Positions 13,613-20,823 of a stretch of 30,906 nucleotides of DNA are shown here, one piece after another. The DNA is from DAOVRD01 sp964605915 (lineage in GTDB: Bacteria > Planctomycetota > Brocadiia > SM23-32): contig CAZSET010000010.1 in assembly GCA_964605915.1 (NCBI GenBank), positions 1 to 30,906 on the forward strand, in the 5' to 3' direction. Every line of letters starts with the position of its first letter. Within the stretch, counting starts at the first letter, position 1. A program made the translations under genes and the position numbers. Under the pieces are notes generated by a model. That model made no database searches, was not told the origin of the DNA, and saw only the letters and a list, made by a program, of their open reading frames with translations.

Positions 13613-15106
13613 ATGATCCGACGGTGCGAAGAGGGCGATTCTGAGGCGATCTACGAGATCGTCAACGACGCGGCGCAGGCTTACCGCGGCGTGATACCGG
13701 CCGACCGCTGGCACGAGCCCTACATGCCTCGGGAGGAGCTCCGCCGCGAGATCGAGGCCGGCGTCGTCTTCTGGGGCTACGAGGCCGAGGGCGAGCTGGT
13801 CGGCGTGATGGGCATCCAGGACGTGGGGGACGTGACGCTCATCCGGCACGCCTACGTACGCGCCGCCTGGCAGCGAAGGGGCGTCGGCGGAAAGCTGCTG
13901 CGCCATCTCTGCGGGCTGAGCGAGAAGCCGATCCTGATCGGCACCTGGGCGGACGCCGAGTGGGCGGTCCGCTTCTACCAGAAGCACGGCTTCCGGCTCG
14001 TCACGCGTGAAGAGAAGGACCGCCTGCTGCGCAAGTACTGGTCCATCCCGGCGCGCCAGGTCGAGACCTCAGTGGTCCTGGCCGGGCCAAGATGGTTCGA
14101 GTCTTCCCGGTCCAAGCCGGAGCCGGTGGCGCATCGGTTCCTGAGTCCTGTGGTCCACCCGTGGGGCTTGTTGTCGGTCGCGACGGTGTTGGCGTGCGTT
14201 GCCACCCTCGCGGGCTTGCTTGGTCGAGTGTCCTGGCTCCTCGAACTGGCGAGCCACTTCCGCGTGCAGTACCTGTGTGTGCTGCTTCTGGGCGGGGCGG
14301 CCTTTGCCGTGCGAAGGAAGTGGTGGTCCCTTGGCTTTACGGCGGGGTTCGCCGTCGTCAACCTGTTCCTGGTGCTTCCGCTGTACCTGGGTCCTGCCCC
14401 CCCTGCCGGCGCTGGGCCGGACTTGCGGGCCTTACTCATCAACGTGAACGTCGCGAATCGCCAGTACGAAACGGTAGCCGAGTACATCGCTTCGGCTTCG
14501 CCTGACGTCATCGTTCTACTCGAGGTGAACGAGAACTGGTTGAGCCAACTGGGGGCACTCCGTGAGGAATACCCTTTCTGGATTCAGGCCCCGCGCCGGG
14601 GCAACTTTGGGATCGCCCTCCTGAGCCGCCTGCCCGTAACCGGCGCCATCCGTGTGATCGGGGACGTCCCGGTTCCCTCAATCGCTGCGCAAGTGGACGT
14701 GCACGGGCGGCGCTTGAGGCTTGTCGCCATTCACGTTCTGCCCCCGGCCGGCGCAGCCAATGCCGCATGCCGGCGGCACCAGCTCCGCGCTCTGGGTGAA
14801 CTTGCGGGGTCGTGGAGCGATGCGGTGGTCGTGCTCGGGGACCTCAACTGCACTCCGTGGTCTCCTCTCTTCCGTGATCTGCTGAGGGAGGGAAAGCTCA
14901 TGGATGGACGAAAGGGCTACGGCATCAAGCCCTCCTGGCCCGCAGGCTTGCCCCTCCTGTGGATACCCATCGACCAATGCCTGGTGTCGGATAGGATTGA
15001 GGTCAAGAGCTTCACCGTGGGGCCGGACGTTGGGTCCGATCACTATCCGGTGTTAGTTGAGCTCTCGCTGCCGCCGCCCGTAGGCGGCGCGGAGGGCCGC
15101 CCGTGA
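13613..15106 (+). CDS. GNAT acetyltransferase fused to a membrane-anchored endonuclease/exonuclease/phosphatase (EEP) domain
   Basis: A 497-residue chain with two unrelated enzymatic parts. Residues 1-~160 are a GNAT N-acetyltransferase: acetyl-CoA loop AWQRRGVGGKLLRHL (85-99), then FYQKHGFRLV and the common GNAT ending YWSIPARQVETSVVLA. After a short linker come hydrophobic segments near 184-204, 229-243 and 249-262. Residues ~272-490 are an EEP phosphohydrolase: INVNVAN, VLLEVNENW (Glu304), AIHVLPP, GDLNCTPWSP and GSDHYPV carry the metal- and phosphate-binding residues. EEP proteins with an N-terminal membrane region are common alone; the GNAT part would then sit on the cytosolic side. The ATG at 13613 has AGGGGCGGGCG upstream. 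The next gene overlaps the stop by four bases. Accidental fusion of two neighbours is possible, but the frame is open throughout. Confidence 0.82.
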   Translation: MIRRCEEGDSEAIYEIVNDAAQAYRGVIPADRWHEPYMPREELRREIEAGVVFWGYEAEGELVGVMGIQDVGDVTLIRHAYVRAAWQRRGVGGKLLRHLCGLSEKPILIGTWADAEWAVRFYQKHGFRLVTREEKDRLLRKYWSIPARQVETSVVLAGPRWFESSRSKPEPVAHRFLSPVVHPWGLLSVATVLACVATLAGLLGRVSWLLELASHFRVQYLCVLLLGGAAFAVRRKWWSLGFTAGFAVVNLFLVLPLYLGPAPPAGAGPDLRALLINVNVANRQYETVAEYIASASPDVIVLLEVNENWLSQLGALREEYPFWIQAPRRGNFGIALLSRLPVTGAIRVIGDVPVPSIAAQVDVHGRRLRLVAIHVLPPAGAANAACRRHQLRALGELAGSWSDAVVVLGDLNCTPWSPLFRDLLREGKLMDGRKGYGIKPSWPAGLPLLWIPIDQCLVSDRIEVKSFTVGPDVGSDHYPVLVELSLPPPVGGAEGRP

Positions 15107-15588
15107 TTGAGATACGGCAAGCGACGGACTCGGACGCGGATGTCATCTGGGAGATGCTTCGCGAGGTGGCTCAGGAGGGCGATTCGTTCCCCTTCGCCAC
15201 CGACGTGCCGCGGGAGGATTCGCTTCGCAGGTGGCTCTCGCCCCCCCACCGTGTCTTCGTGGCCTGTCTGGACAGGGAGCCCGTCGGGACCTACGCTTTG
15301 AGGGCGAACCACGGCGGGCCGGGCTCGCACGTGGCGAACGCCGGCTACATCGTCAAGTCCGAGCATCGCGGCAAGGGCGTCGGCACCGCCATGGTCGGGC
15401 ACTCGCTGGAGACGGCCAGGGAGATGGGCTTCCTCGCCATGCAGTTCAACCTGGTGCTGAGCACGAACGAACGGGCGCTGCACGTCTACCGCAAGCACGG
15501 GTTCGAGATCGTCGGCACGCTGCCGAAGGCGTTCCGCCATCCGGAGCACGGCCTGGTGGATGCCCACGTGCTGTACCGCTTCCTATGA
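15103..15588 (+). CDS. GNAT family N-acetyltransferase
   Basis: A 161-residue acetyl-CoA-dependent acetyltransferase. The acetyl-CoA binding loop is SEHRGKGVGTAMVGHSLETA. Strand beta-5 and the following turn are MQFNLVLSTNERALHVYRKH and GFEIVGTLPKAF, typical of GNATs. The N-terminal IEIRQATDSDADVIWEMLRE is the usual first strand and helix. The substrate cannot be told; the closest pattern is the general phosphinothricin/amine-acetylating type. GTG start inside the stop of the GNAT-EEP gene (GTGA), so the two are translationally coupled. Confidence 0.88.
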   Translation: MIEIRQATDSDADVIWEMLREVAQEGDSFPFATDVPREDSLRRWLSPPHRVFVACLDREPVGTYALRANHGGPGSHVANAGYIVKSEHRGKGVGTAMVGHSLETAREMGFLAMQFNLVLSTNERALHVYRKHGFEIVGTLPKAFRHPEHGLVDAHVLYRFL

Positions 15589-15676
15589 CGGCTTTCGACG
15601 TAGCGTGCCGGCGGATGGAAGCCTGTACGTGCGGGCAAGTTCCGCTGCCGGGGGGGGCGGCGGCCGTCGGACCGGC

Positions 15677-15714
15677 GAGATTCCTCGCCCGCCGAGCAGC
15701 GGGCTCGGAATGAC
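15677..15714. repeat. Single copy of the GTCATTCCGAG palindromic element
   Basis: GAGATTCCTCG (15677-15687), a 16-base centre with CCCGC/GCGGG arms, and CTCGGAATGAC (15704-15714). It is the same 38-base unit as 11981-12018, in the same orientation, after the end of a plus-strand gene in both cases. Confidence 0.85.
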
Positions 15715-15751
15715 ATGAAGTGGGTGCGCTCGGCAGTCGGGGGCGCTTCTT

Positions 15752-15801
15752 CCCTGGCCTAGCGGCCAGGGCTATTCCTGTGCCGCCCCTGACGGGGCTT
15801 T
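15752..15801 (+). terminator. Two hairpins between GNAT and purD, the second followed by TTT
   Basis: CCCTGGCC/GGCCAGGG (15752-15771, loop TAGC) and GCCCC/GGGGC (15785-15798, loop TGAC) followed by TTTA. The second could be a weak intrinsic terminator for the plus strand. purD ends from the other side at 15845, so this separates convergent transcription. Confidence 0.45.
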
Positions 15802-15844
15802 ACGGCCTACGGCTCAGGACCCGGGGGCATTAGGGACCGGCGCC

Positions 15845-17137
15845 TCAGCTTTCCTGCGCGGCGGCGAGGCGGTCGATGGCCTTCTGGCCGATGTCCGTGC
15901 GGTAGTGGGCCTTCTCGAAGTGTATCTTGCCCACGGCCTCGTAGGCGCGGTCTTTGGCGTCCTGGATGGTCTCGCCGCGCGCGGTGACGCCGAGCACGCG
16001 TCCGCCGTTGGTCACCACCTGGCCGTGTTCCAGCGCCGTGCCCGCGTGGAAGACCATGACGTCGTCCATCTTCGCCGCGTCCTTGAGCCCCTCGATGGGG
16101 AAGCCCTTCTGGTAGCCGGCGGGGTAGCCGCCTGAGGCCATGACCACGCAGAGCGTGGGCCGGGGGTCCCAGCGGATGTCCACGTCCTCCAGCGTGCCGT
16201 CGATGATGGCGAGCAGGATGGGCATCAGGTCGCTTTCCAACCGCATGATGAGGGGCTGGAGCTCGGGATCGCCCAGGCGGCAGTTGAACTCGAGCACCTG
16301 CGGCCCGTCGCCCGTCACCATGATGCCTGCGTAGAGGGCGCCCTGATAGGGCTTGTCCTCGCGGTTCATGGCATGGACGGTCTGGACCAGGACCTCGCGC
16401 TCGATCTGTGTGGCCAGTTCGTCGGTGATGACGGGCGCCGGGCTGTAGGCGCCCATGCCGCCCGTGTTCGCTCCCTGGTCGCCGTCGTAGGCGGCCTTGT
16501 GGTCCTGGCTGGAGGGCAGCACGGCGATGGTCCGGCCGTCGGTGAAGGCGATCATGCTTGCCTCCTCGCCGGCCAGGCAGCTCTCGATAACGATCTGGGC
16601 ACCGGCCTGGCCGAATTCCTTGCGGATCATGATGCGGTCCACGGCCTCGTAGGCGTCCTTCAGCGTCTCGCAAACGATGGCGGCCTTGCCCGCGGCCAGG
16701 CCGTCCGCCTTGACGACGATGGGCGCGCCCACCATTTCCAGGTAGGACTTGGCCCGCTCGGCCGCGTTAAAGACGCGGAAAGTCGCCGTAGGAATGCCGT
16801 GCCGCTCCATCAGTTGCTTGGCAAAGACTTTGCTCCCCTCGATCCGCGCCGCCAGCCGGTTCGGCCCGAAGACCTTCAGGCCGGAGGACTCGAAGGTGTC
16901 GACGATTCCCCTCACAAGCGGCTCCTCGGGCCCGACGACGGTCAGGTCTATGCCGTTCTCCCGCGCGAATCTGCGCAACTGGGGCACGTTTGACTGGGCG
17001 ATGTCCACGCACTCGGCCTGTTCAGCTATGCCCGCGTTGCCGGGCGCGCAGAACAGGCGGTCGACCATCGGGGAGTCCGCCAGCTTCCAAACCAGTGCGT
17101 GTTCCCTGCCGCCGCCGCCGACTACGAGGACCTTCAT
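15845..17137 (-). CDS. purD: Phosphoribosylamine-glycine ligase (GARS)
   Basis: Second step of de novo purine synthesis: ATP-dependent joining of 5-phosphoribosylamine and glycine. The 430 residues match the normal length. The N-terminus MKVLVVGGGGREHALVWKLA is diagnostic. The ATP-grasp domain follows (MERHGIPTATFRVF, PIVVKADGLAAGKA), then QDHKAAYDGDQGANTGGMGA and FNCRLGDPELQPLIMRL. The ATG at 17137 follows GAGGAGGGGCGGCAAGG, whereas an upstream in-frame ATG at 17161 lacks conservation. A strong promoter lies at 17213-17241, giving a leader of about 70 bases. No other pur gene is in the window; it is transcribed alone, divergent from tatC. Confidence 0.97.
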   Translation of the reverse strand: MKVLVVGGGGREHALVWKLADSPMVDRLFCAPGNAGIAEQAECVDIAQSNVPQLRRFARENGIDLTVVGPEEPLVRGIVDTFESSGLKVFGPNRLAARIEGSKVFAKQLMERHGIPTATFRVFNAAERAKSYLEMVGAPIVVKADGLAAGKAAIVCETLKDAYEAVDRIMIRKEFGQAGAQIVIESCLAGEEASMIAFTDGRTIAVLPSSQDHKAAYDGDQGANTGGMGAYSPAPVITDELATQIEREVLVQTVHAMNREDKPYQGALYAGIMVTGDGPQVLEFNCRLGDPELQPLIMRLESDLMPILLAIIDGTLEDVDIRWDPRPTLCVVMASGGYPAGYQKGFPIEGLKDAAKMDDVMVFHAGTALEHGQVVTNGGRVLGVTARGETIQDAKDRAYEAVGKIHFEKAHYRTDIGQKAIDRLAAAQES

Positions 17138-17212
17138 CCTTGCCGCCCCTCCTCGGGCCAATGGATCCTATCCGTAGCGTTACTCATGCGCCCGTGCGCG
17201 CGGGCGGGGCAC

Positions 17213-17241
17213 AGTATAGCGACGCCGCTCTGAGCGGTCAA
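17213..17241 (-). promoter_or_regulatory. Strong sigma-70-type promoter for purD
   Basis: Minus strand: TTGACC (17241-17236), 17-base spacer, TATACT (17218-17213). The best consensus match on this strand, divergent from the tatC promoter with only 21 bases between them. Confidence 0.75.
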
Positions 17242-17262
17242 ACAGGCGGCCGTCGGCCTTTG

Positions 17263-17291
17263 TTTACGGTTCGGGAGCGTGTCAGTATAAT
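17263..17291 (+). promoter_or_regulatory. Sigma-70-type promoter for tatC
   Basis: TTTACG (17263-17268), 17-base spacer, perfect TATAAT (17286-17291). An in-frame ATG overlaps the -10 box at 17290; since transcription should begin near 17298, the ATG at 17329 is the usable start. Confidence 0.72.
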
Positions 17292-17328
17292 GGGCTGCTT
17301 CCTGGGCATTCTGCATTGTGCGGACGCG

Positions 17329-18660
17329 ATGAGCCAACAACGGACATCTGCGGGCGGGGGCAAGGACGCCAAGATGGCCCTCATGCCGCTCGGCGCTCAT
17401 CTGGAGGAACTGCGGGCGCGCCTCATCAAGTGCCTCCTGGCGCTGGGGGGCACGTTTCTGTTGTGCTGGATCTTCCGCGAGCGGCTGATGGCGATCCTGA
17501 TCAGGCCGCACGTGACCGCCATGCGGGCATTCGAGTTGGACACGACGCTGAAGTTCAGGAGCTACCTGGAACCCGTCGTGGCGCAGTTGAAGGCCTGCAT
17601 CGTGGTCGCGCTTGTGATCACGGCACCCATCATCATCTACCAGACGTGGGCCTTCGTTGCGCCCGGGCTCTTCCCGCACGAGCGGTCCAAGACGCTGAAG
17701 CTAGGCGCCGCCTGTGTCGTGTGCTTCGGGGCGGGAGTCTGCTTCGGCTATTTCCTGTTCGTGCCGATTGCGTTGCGCTACTTGCTGAGCCTATCCGGCG
17801 CGGCGACGGAGCCCGTGCTGATGGTCGGCTCCTACCTGTCGATGTTCTTCCTGTTGACGTTCGCGCTCGGGATCGCCTTCCAGACGCCGGTCGTCGTCTT
17901 CTATCTGGTCCGCTGGGGCGTCCTGGACGTGGAGTCCCTCCAGAAGAGCCGCAAGGGCGTGATCCTGGCGGCCTTCGTCATCGGTGCGTTTCTGACGCCG
18001 CCCGATCCGCTCACACAGATAATGATGGCCGTGACCCTCATCGTGCTTTACGACCTGGGCGGCCTGCTCGCCGCGCCGAGCGCCGCGACGGTGAAGGGAT
18101 TCGTGAAGTTTGCGGGAAGCGTGGCGGCGATCGGTGCAGGGCTGATAGCCTGGTATGCCTTCTGGCCCGTGGCGGAGGCGAGCGTGATCAAGGGCACGGT
18201 GACGGTGGGGGGCAACCCGGTCGAGGCCGGCCGGCCCGCCAAGGTGCGGCGGGGCGCAGTCTGCCGCACGGCCGGGGACTCGGTCGCCCGGATCGCCTTC
18301 GGCCGGAAGGGGGCCACGGAGGCCTTTCTTGCCGAGGAGGGGCGGCTCCAGGTCAACGGGCCGCGGAGCGTCCGTCTTCTGGGGGGCGAAGCCCTGGTAG
18401 CCAGCCCCCACGAGAGCGCCGAACTGGGCGTGCACACCGCCGCAGCAACGGTCGTCGTTGCCGGCGCGCGCGCGCAGCTTACCTGCCCCCGGCCGAGCAC
18501 GTTGACCGTGACCGTTTTCCGTGGCGAAGTCGGTGTCAAGTCCGAAGGGCTGAGCCGACGCATCGGCGCCGGCGAGACGGCCACCTTCCACACCGGGGGC
18601 GAACCGGTGGACTACTCCGAGGCCGAACAGCGCTGGCGGGAACTGACCCAGCCGGAGTAA
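17329..18660 (+). CDS. tatC: Twin-arginine translocase TatC with extra transmembrane helix and FecR-like C-terminal domain
   Basis: Core of the Tat system that recognises twin-arginine signal peptides of folded export substrates. TatC hallmarks: LGAHLEELRARLIKCLLALG at the N-terminus and FVAPGLFPHERSKTL (the conserved HE pair), six membrane spans, and FLTPPDPLTQIMMAVTLIVL near the end. TatC normally ends about here, at ~250 residues. This chain is 443 residues. A seventh hydrophobic span (AAIGAGLIAWYAFWPVAEA, about 265-283) leads into ~160 residues with the layout of FecR-type domains: VKGTVTV-like start, VRLLGGEALVAS, ELGVHTAAATVVVAGARAQL and FRGEVGVKSEG, then RIGAGETATF. With TatC N- and C-termini cytosolic, the extra helix would place this domain outside the membrane. 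No tatA is adjacent. The TatC call is secure; the tail's family is inferred from pattern. Confidence 0.9.
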   Translation: MSQQRTSAGGGKDAKMALMPLGAHLEELRARLIKCLLALGGTFLLCWIFRERLMAILIRPHVTAMRAFELDTTLKFRSYLEPVVAQLKACIVVALVITAPIIIYQTWAFVAPGLFPHERSKTLKLGAACVVCFGAGVCFGYFLFVPIALRYLLSLSGAATEPVLMVGSYLSMFFLLTFALGIAFQTPVVVFYLVRWGVLDVESLQKSRKGVILAAFVIGAFLTPPDPLTQIMMAVTLIVLYDLGGLLAAPSAATVKGFVKFAGSVAAIGAGLIAWYAFWPVAEASVIKGTVTVGGNPVEAGRPAKVRRGAVCRTAGDSVARIAFGRKGATEAFLAEEGRLQVNGPRSVRLLGGEALVASPHESAELGVHTAAATVVVAGARAQLTCPRPSTLTVTVFRGEVGVKSEGLSRRIGAGETATFHTGGEPVDYSEAEQRWRELTQPE

Positions 18661-18671
18661 CGAACGGACAT

Positions 18672-18749
18672 AACAGGGATGTACAGGATATTCAGGATAA
18701 CCACTAACGACTAACGATTAACCACTAACGATTAACCACTAACGATTAA
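18672..18749. repeat. Left repeat arm and 14-base minisatellite beside the GxxExxY gene
   Basis: Bases 18672-18698 are three 9-base words, AACAGGGAT, GTACAGGAT and ATTCAGGAT. They are followed by a 21-base and then two exact 14-base repeats of CCACTAACGATTAA (18701-18749). The same CAGGAT words occur inverted at 19236-19258 on the other side of the gene. The arm starts just 11 bases after the tatC stop. Confidence 0.85.
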
Positions 18750-18774
18750 CGGCTGAATGACCATACAACGGCTC

Positions 18775-19146
18775 TTACCCGTGCAGCCGCCGGTACTCCA
18801 ATCTCGGGCGGCCGAAGTTGACGAGGAGGCCGACTTCCAGGCCGGTGGCTTTCAAGTAGTTGATGACCTGGGCCTGATGCTCGGGTGTCAGCGCTTTCGC
18901 CGCCTTGAGTTCCAGCAGAACCTTGCCGGCCACGACTATGTCGCCCACAAATTCCCCGACGGTCTCACCGCGGAACGACACCGAGATCGGGACCTGCGAC
19001 TTGGCCGTCATGCCCTTCTGACGTAACGCAAGCAGCAGAGCGTTCTCGTAGACTGATTCCATGAAACCAGGGCCGAGTTCGTTGGCTACCTCGAAGCAAG
19101 CTTCGAGTATCTCTGCCGTGATGTCTTCATAAAGCACGCGGCCCAT
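18775..19146 (-). CDS. GxxExxY protein (PD-(D/E)XK nuclease-like)
   Basis: A 123-residue protein of the GxxExxY family, named for GFMESVY (G27, E30, Y33 here). FVGDIVVAGKVLLELKAAKA supplies D69, E79 and K81, the D...ExK pattern of PD-(D/E)XK nucleases. QAQVINYLKATGLEVGLLVN FGRPRL-type C-terminus (split here) is also standard. The family is common in environmental bacteria but has no firmly established reaction. GAGGAGG stands only one base before the ATG at 19146. A GTG three codons later (MLYEDITAE) has better spacing and fits the usual family start. The gene sits alone between inverted CAGGAT-word repeats, unlike any other gene here, which suggests it belongs to a repeat-based element. Confidence 0.88.
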   Translation of the reverse strand: MGRVLYEDITAEILEACFEVANELGPGFMESVYENALLLALRQKGMTAKSQVPISVSFRGETVGEFVGDIVVAGKVLLELKAAKALTPEHQAQVINYLKATGLEVGLLVNFGRPRLEYRRLHG

Positions 19147-19235
19147 GCCTCCTCATAACCGCGCCTGCCAACCGTGGCGAGATGCACGCATCGGAGCCGT
19201 CATGCGGTCATGCGGTCGTCAGTCGTTAATATTCG

Positions 19236-19585
19236 TCGTTATCCTGTATATCCCTGTTAGATGCCGTGTTGTAGCCCAGGAGCTGCCGTGGGCGTTCGCC
19301 GTCATCCTGTATATCCTGTGAATCCCTGTTAGATGCCGTGCCGTAGCCCAGGAGCTGCCGTGGCCGTTCGCCTCCTCCTGTGTATCCCTGCTAGATGCCG
19401 TGCCGTAGCCCAGGAGTTGCCGTGGCCGTTCGCCTCCTCCTGTGTATCCCTGCTAGATGCCGTGCCGTAGCCCAGGAGTTGCCGTGGCCGTTCGCCGTCA
19501 TCCTGTATATCCTGTGAATCCCTGTTAGATGCCGTGTTGTAGCCCCGGCGGCCGTCGTTCGCAGTATCCTGTACGTCCCTGTTAG
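19236..19585. repeat. Array of six CAGGAT-word units
   Basis: On the plus strand TCCCTG(T/C)TAG starts at 19251, 19323, 19385, 19447, 19519 and 19576, giving periods of 72, 62, 62, 72 and 57. Between them the units share TAGATGCCGTG, GTAGCCCAGGAG and TGCCGTGGCCGTTCGCC. The 10-base differences match loss of one CAGGAT word plus one base. On the minus strand each unit begins AACAGGGA. The first unit pairs with the inverted arm at 18672, and the last unit supplies the TAA stop of the glycosidase. It fills most of 19147-19581; I see no gene in it. Confidence 0.9.
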
Positions 19586-20817
19586 ATGCCTTTCCGCACG
19601 CTGAGCCTCGGGGGCGCCATGCAGCCGACGGGCAGCAGGTTGTAAGCGTCCTGCCAGTCGTCCCCGCTCGTAACGAACTGGCCCGGCCCGACCCAGCGCG
19701 GCCGCGCCTCGGTGGTGTGTAGCGGGCCGAAGGCGTTGCGGCGATGGCCAATGACCTCGACGGCCAGTTCGGCCCCCGCGCCTTTGCGCACGAGGTCTGT
19801 TATCTCCACTTCGTGCGGTTGCCATCCGATGACGCCGGCCTCGGCACCGTCTACCAGCACGCGAACGCACGCGCCGGCGAACTCCGGCACCTCGACGAAG
19901 AGCCGCTCCCCGGCGGTCGGCTCCGTGCTGACGGGCGTGCGGTAGACCACCGATCCGCTGTAGAAGGGCATTCCCTGCTCGCGCCAGTCGCCCAGCGTCG
20001 TGGCTGCGAGCGGGCCGGTGATGCGGGCGTCCGCACCGTCCACCTCGACCCCGAACTCGCCAAGCAGGTAGCAGATCTCGAGCTGGCAGTCGTCGTCCAT
20101 CGTGCCCTTCAGAAGCAGCGTGTTCTCGCCTTCCACAAGGACGGCCTCGTCCAGCGGCAGCAGCCGGATGGCCAGATCCACCCACCAGCCGCATTCGGCG
20201 TCCGTCGAGATGGGGTTGCCGTTGAGGGTGATCTCGAAGCAGGATGGGTTCTCCAGCGCCAGGAAGACCGGCCCGTGCGGCACCGCGTCGACCTGGAACC
20301 GGTAGCGAAGGGCGATGCGCCCGGTCGGGCCCTTCTTCTTTTCCCTGGCCCAGGGCTGCACCATTGAGCCGCCGCGCGTGGGCAGCCCGATCGCCGTGCG
20401 GATCTCCGTGTCCGCCTTCAGTATCTCCAGCGGTCCGCTCCAATCCCCCTCGTGCACCTTGTACTCGGGCATGTCCAGCACGAAGACGTTCGGATCCGTG
20501 AGCTCCGCCGTCCAGGCATCGGCTGCAAGCTCGATGGACCGGACCTCCTGGAGTTGCTCGACCGGCGGGAGCTCTTCCGTCTCCGGAGTGATGACGAAGA
20601 GGCAGCTGCCGCTCGGCGCCATTTCGGCGGCGAAGCGGAGCGCCCCCTCGGCCCGCTCGGTTCCGGCGGCGTAGCGCTCTCCGCTCTCCGTGTCCCAGAA
20701 CTGCACGTTGCCCTCGGCCTGCACCTCGATGGTAAGGGCGCCGGTGGCGTTCACCCGGTCGATGTTACACATGAACAGATGAAGCTCCTCACCCTCACGG
20801 TGCAGGAGGTAGAGCAC
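19582..20817 (-). CDS. GH106-like glycosidase, C-terminal part (downstream of in-frame TAG)
   Basis: The remaining 411 residues of the glycosidase begun at 22641, in the same reading frame. After the TAG at 20826-20824 come CCG GGC, then GTG CTC TAC. I mark this part from the GTG at 20817, which could act as a restart, but homology-type continuity (DEGGNE, stop, PGVLYLLHREGEELHLFMCN) indicates one original chain. The region is beta-rich: a FWDTESGERYAAG strand pair, then a jelly-roll-like domain (ALRYRFQVDAVPHGPVFLAL, CFEITLNGNPIS) and a terminal domain with GACVRVLVDGAEAGVIGWQP HEVEI-type strands (split here), as in carbohydrate-binding modules of large glycosidases. The end KGI-TAA is formed by the repeat array. 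Confidence 0.75.
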   Translation of the reverse strand: MLYLLHREGEELHLFMCNIDRVNATGALTIEVQAEGNVQFWDTESGERYAAGTERAEGALRFAAEMAPSGSCLFVITPETEELPPVEQLQEVRSIELAADAWTAELTDPNVFVLDMPEYKVHEGDWSGPLEILKADTEIRTAIGLPTRGGSMVQPWAREKKKGPTGRIALRYRFQVDAVPHGPVFLALENPSCFEITLNGNPISTDAECGWWVDLAIRLLPLDEAVLVEGENTLLLKGTMDDDCQLEICYLLGEFGVEVDGADARITGPLAATTLGDWREQGMPFYSGSVVYRTPVSTEPTAGERLFVEVPEFAGACVRVLVDGAEAGVIGWQPHEVEITDLVRKGAGAELAVEVIGHRRNAFGPLHTTEARPRWVGPGQFVTSGDDWQDAYNLLPVGCMAPPRLSVRKGI

Positions 20818-20823
20818 GCCCGG

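Noticed and set aside
14050..14115. tRNA 3'-end-like word GGTTCGAGTC at the GNAT-EEP junction
   Set aside because: The five-pair T-stem does not form and the sequence upstream encodes the conserved GNAT ending, so it is not a tRNA.
17290..17292. ATG at 17290 as the tatC start
   Set aside because: It overlaps the TATAAT box, so it would lie upstream of the transcript; the ATG at 17329 is used instead.
19236..19585. CRISPR array
   Set aside because: The conserved parts extend through the whole 57-72-base unit, with no variable spacers and no cas genes.
19391..20443. Frame running from the repeat array into the glycosidase
   Set aside because: It is out of frame with the recognisable glycosidase and rich in arginine, alanine and glycine, typical of shadow frames in GC-rich DNA.
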